From an uncultured Flavobacterium sp. (GTDB lineage Bacteria; Bacteroidota; Bacteroidia; Flavobacteriales; Flavobacteriaceae), in the NCBI RefSeq assembly GCF_946481155.1, contig NZ_CAMLMK010000114.1, positions 1 to 8,457 of the forward strand: DNA of 8,457 nucleotides, given 5' to 3'. Of this stretch, positions 6,406 through 8,457 are shown piece by piece (positions within the stretch are counted from its first letter, which is position 1; each line of letters starts with the position of its first letter). The translations under genes were made by a program, and so were the position numbers. The notes beneath the pieces are model-generated. The model searched no databases. It saw only the letters and a list, made by a program, of their open reading frames with translations, and had not been told where the DNA came from.

Positions 6406-6479
6406 ACGTGATTTTTATTTGTTTTTAAGAGGTCGTATGCAATCGCATTTTTTTAGTGGTGATTTTTTGAAAAAAATCT
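6406..6479. other. Intergenic gap between prfH and the TPR gene
   Basis: A 74-nt AT-rich gap on the minus-strand operon. It holds a weak all-A/T-type hairpin (GATTTTTT 6461-6468 with AAAAAATC 6471-6478) right after the prfH stop. The loop is too short and the stem too weak to call a terminator with confidence. No clear promoter for the TPR gene was seen. Confidence 0.4.
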
Positions 6480-7175
6480 TTATCCAGTTGCGATGTCATC
6501 TCGTAATTCTCTTTTTAATCGCTGTCGTTCAGCTTTAATTTTCTTTTCTTCTTTTTGTTTCTTAAAATCCGAACCTTCAAATGTCCGGACCGGATTACCT
6601 CTTTCAATCTGAAGCTGATTCGTCCATTGTGCCTGAAACTGATTCTTTAGCTGTACAACCGATTCTTCCTTCAGTTTTTGCAGCAAACGTTCCGTAGCCA
6701 GTTTTTTATTCTGATGTTGCGAACGGGAATCCATACTGACAACACTCAAACCGGTAGGCACATGTGTGGCCCTGATCGCAGAACTCACTTTATTTACATG
6801 CTGTCCGCCCGCTCCTGAACTGCGCATCGCCTGATACTGAATATCCTTTCCGGAAAACACCATTTCTTTTGACTTCTCAATTTCAAAAATCCCGATAAAC
6901 CAATTCTTCCGCTTATGAAATTTCCTGAAAGTGCTTTTTCCAATCCATTGAATTGTCCCGATCCAGGACACTGTAAAGTCGGCCGCAGTATTGCCTTCAA
7001 GCAGAATAATTGCCGACTCCACCGTTCCGTTTTCCGAACCTGCTTCGTGTTGCAGCACCGTTGCTTTCAGATTCAAAGCCACAGCCTCCTGCAGCACTTT
7101 CTTCAGCACTTGGGCAACCACCCAGGTACATTCCGCAGGTCCCCTTCCAGAGGTTATTTGAATTATTTTTTCCAT
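6480..7175 (-). CDS. prfH: Release-factor-like protein PrfH (ribosome rescue)
   Basis: A 231-residue class I release factor relative. The GGQ peptidyl-tRNA hydrolysis motif is at 123-125 within '[18 protein letters not shown]', followed by the family's basic helical C-terminus ('[20 protein letters not shown]'). The N-terminal part (1-90) has the PrfH-type features '[16 protein letters not shown]', 'GTIQWIG' and 'HKRKNWF'. It has no normal RF1/RF2 codon-recognition domain (PxT or SPF), and it is far shorter than the roughly 360-residue RF1/RF2. PrfH proteins are encoded next to RtcB and are reported to act on ribosomes damaged in the decoding centre, releasing the stalled peptide so the cut rRNA can be sealed. 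The start ATG lies 2 nt after the rtcB stop codon, implying translational coupling. Confidence 0.9.
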   Translation of the reverse strand: MEKIIQITSGRGPAECTWVVAQVLKKVLQEAVALNLKATVLQHEAGSENGTVESAIILLEGNTAADFTVSWIGTIQWIGKSTFRKFHKRKNWFIGIFEIEKSKEMVFSGKDIQYQAMRSSGAGGQHVNKVSSAIRATHVPTGLSVVSMDSRSQHQNKKLATERLLQKLKEESVVQLKNQFQAQWTNQLQIERGNPVRTFEGSDFKKQKEEKKIKAERQRLKRELRDDIATG

Positions 7176-7177
7176 AA

Positions 7178-8457
7178 TTATTTATCCATTCTTACAATCT
7201 TAGGGGTAAATGTCCCCAGAACATCCACCAATTCCGTTTGTAAACTCATTACTGTATTGATGTCTTTGTAAGCCATTGGCGCTTCGTCGATATTACCGCC
7301 GATAAGCTTCACATCATGATTTTCCAAAATTTTATTGATTTGACTTTGCGTAAAAGAAGCTTTGCATTTCGCTCTCGAAAACAATCTGCCCGCTCCGTGT
7401 GAAGCTGAATTGATACTTTCTTCATTACCTTTCCCCATAACAATAAATCCCGGTGCCGTCATCGAGCCGGGAATAATTCCCAACTGTCCTTTACCTGCCG
7501 GCGTAGCTCCTTTTCTGTGAACGATGCACTCTTTACCCTCAACCATTTCTTTCCATGCAAAATTGTGATGATTTTCGATGGTAACGACAATCCGTTTCCC
7601 TAGCGCTTTTGCGATTCGGCGATGAATGTCTTCGTGACACGCCTTGGCATAATCACCCGCTAAATTCATAGCCAGCCAATATTCCTGACCGTCGTGCGTA
7701 TTCAAATCGAGCCAAGCCAGATGCTGCACATTCTTTGGCAACGGACATTGTTTCGTAGCCAGATACGTATAGTGTTTTGCGATATTAGCCCCCAATCCGC
7801 GGGATCCGCTATGCGATAAAACTGCTATATACTCTTTAGCTTCCAGCTTCCATTCCGGCAACGGGTTCTCTAATTTCACGATGCCCAATTCCACAAAATG
7901 ATTTCCGCCACCGGACGAACCCAATTGCTTATACGCTTTATCTAAAAGTTGTTTTACAATGGGTATGTCCTGAAACTCCCTTCGGTAAAAAACTTCATGA
8001 TCGGCTTTTATTTTATGGGTTTCGGTCATGCCGAATTTGGTATTGTCTTTTAAAATTGCCAGTAACTGATGGTCTTTCCCTTTCAGAAAATAAGCCGGCA
8101 AATCGAAAATCGACAAACTCATTCTACAGCCAATATCAACTCCCACTCCATACGGAATTACGGCATTATCTGTTGCGAGTACGCCTCCTATTGGCAATCC
8201 GTAACCGGAATGTGCGTCCGGCATCAAGGCTCCTTTTACCGATATTGGCAATTTCAAGGCATCATATAACTGAAACTTAGCCTGTTCATCAATTTCGTTT
8301 TCTCCAAAGATGGAAAAAGGTGCTCTGGTACTTTTCAATTCGTTGAATTTTACCTGAACCGGACTCAGCAAACCTTCCGCTACTTTTCCCCAGGTACCGT
8401 CCCCCTTAAACTTTTCGGGATGTAACAGCACTTCTTTAGCTTCGGTCAGAATTCGTT
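7178..8457 (-). CDS. rtcB: RtcB-family RNA-splicing ligase (5' end outside window)
   Basis: Joins RNA 2',3'-cyclic phosphate (or 3'-phosphate) ends to 5'-OH ends using GTP and Mn2+. The frame is open to the window edge (about 425 residues visible), so the true start lies beyond 8457; an internal GTG at 8429-8431 is not convincing as a start. Counting from that GTG as residue 1, the metal and guanylate site is complete: D99 and C102 in '[10 protein letters not shown]', N177/H178 in '[10 protein letters not shown]', H207 in '[10 protein letters not shown]', H288/H289 in 'ENHHNFAW', and H345 in '[10 protein letters not shown]', the His expected to carry GMP. The C-terminus '[15 protein letters not shown]...KIVRMDK' is standard. 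It is the upstream gene of a tight rtcB-prfH operon. The promoter lies outside the window. Confidence 0.95.
   Translation of the reverse strand, partial: RILTEAKEVLLHPEKFKGDGTWGKVAEGLLSPVQVKFNELKSTRAPFSIFGENEIDEQAKFQLYDALKLPISVKGALMPDAHSGYGLPIGGVLATDNAVIPYGVGVDIGCRMSLSIFDLPAYFLKGKDHQLLAILKDNTKFGMTETHKIKADHEVFYRREFQDIPIVKQLLDKAYKQLGSSGGGNHFVELGIVKLENPLPEWKLEAKEYIAVLSHSGSRGLGANIAKHYTYLATKQCPLPKNVQHLAWLDLNTHDGQEYWLAMNLAGDYAKACHEDIHRRIAKALGKRIVVTIENHHNFAWKEMVEGKECIVHRKGATPAGKGQLGIIPGSMTAPGFIVMGKGNEESINSASHGAGRLFSRAKCKASFTQSQINKILENHDVKLIGGNIDEAPMAYKDINTVMSLQTELVDVLGTFTPKIVRMDK

Noticed and set aside
5861..6428. Two plus-strand open frames opposite the TPR gene
   Set aside because: They are the complement of the TPR gene. 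The phenylalanine-rich N-terminus is just the reverse complement of the lysine tail.
6436..6454. ATGC...GCAT hairpin followed by T-run on the plus strand
   Set aside because: The stem is only 4 bp and no plus-strand gene ends here, so it is likely chance.
6461..6478. Hairpin as a terminator of rtcB-prfH
   Set aside because: It has an almost pure A/T stem, a 2-nt loop and no T-run following on the minus strand, so it is too weak to call.
6915..7271. Plus-strand open frame of 118 codons over prfH and the rtcB end
   Set aside because: It is antisense to two genes with clear catalytic motifs, and the translation looks like random sequence.
8429..8431. GTG as the start codon of rtcB
   Set aside because: The frame continues open to the window edge with plausible RtcB sequence (RILTEAKEV before it), so the start is outside the window.

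Overview
The window looks like chromosomal DNA of a Flavobacteriia-type Bacteroidota. The evidence is the AT-rich intergenic DNA, -7 elements of the form TAnnTTTG, the near absence of Shine-Dalgarno sequences, and Flavobacterium-like protein sequences. Two points remain open. The first 248 bases contain a tandem duplication whose source gene lies off the left edge, and the last gene runs off the right edge.

Left part (1-661): a 106-bp sequence is present twice in tandem (about 93% identical). Each copy carries a short reading frame and a hairpin. A TAnnTTTG promoter element and a small exported heavy-metal-associated (HMA) protein follow. This protein has an unusual CxxCxxCxxC cluster and a C-terminal CC, and its gene is closed by a good intrinsic terminator.

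Central plus-strand block (707-5849): a promoter element precedes a tight run of udk (uridine kinase), a DivIC/FtsB-like septum protein and mutA (non-catalytic methylmalonyl-CoA mutase subunit, lacking a C-terminal cobalamin-like domain). mutB, the catalytic B12-binding subunit, closes the block. A complete RelE/ParE-type toxin-antitoxin pair sits between the two mutase genes. The pair is AT-rich, its genes overlap by 11 nt, and a perfect 9-bp inverted repeat overlaps its probable promoter. A 14-bp tandem repeat follows the mutA stop. This looks like an acquired module placed inside the mutase transcription unit without damaging either mutase gene. A strong bidirectional terminator ends the block.

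Right minus-strand block (5851-8457): reading leftward are rtcB (RNA ligase, 5' end outside the window), prfH (release-factor-like protein, 2 nt after rtcB) and a TPR protein with a lysine-rich tail. RtcB-PrfH pairs are known as an RNA-repair and ribosome-rescue unit, so this is the most functionally distinctive locus here. No tRNA, rRNA, CRISPR array, transposase or phage gene was seen.
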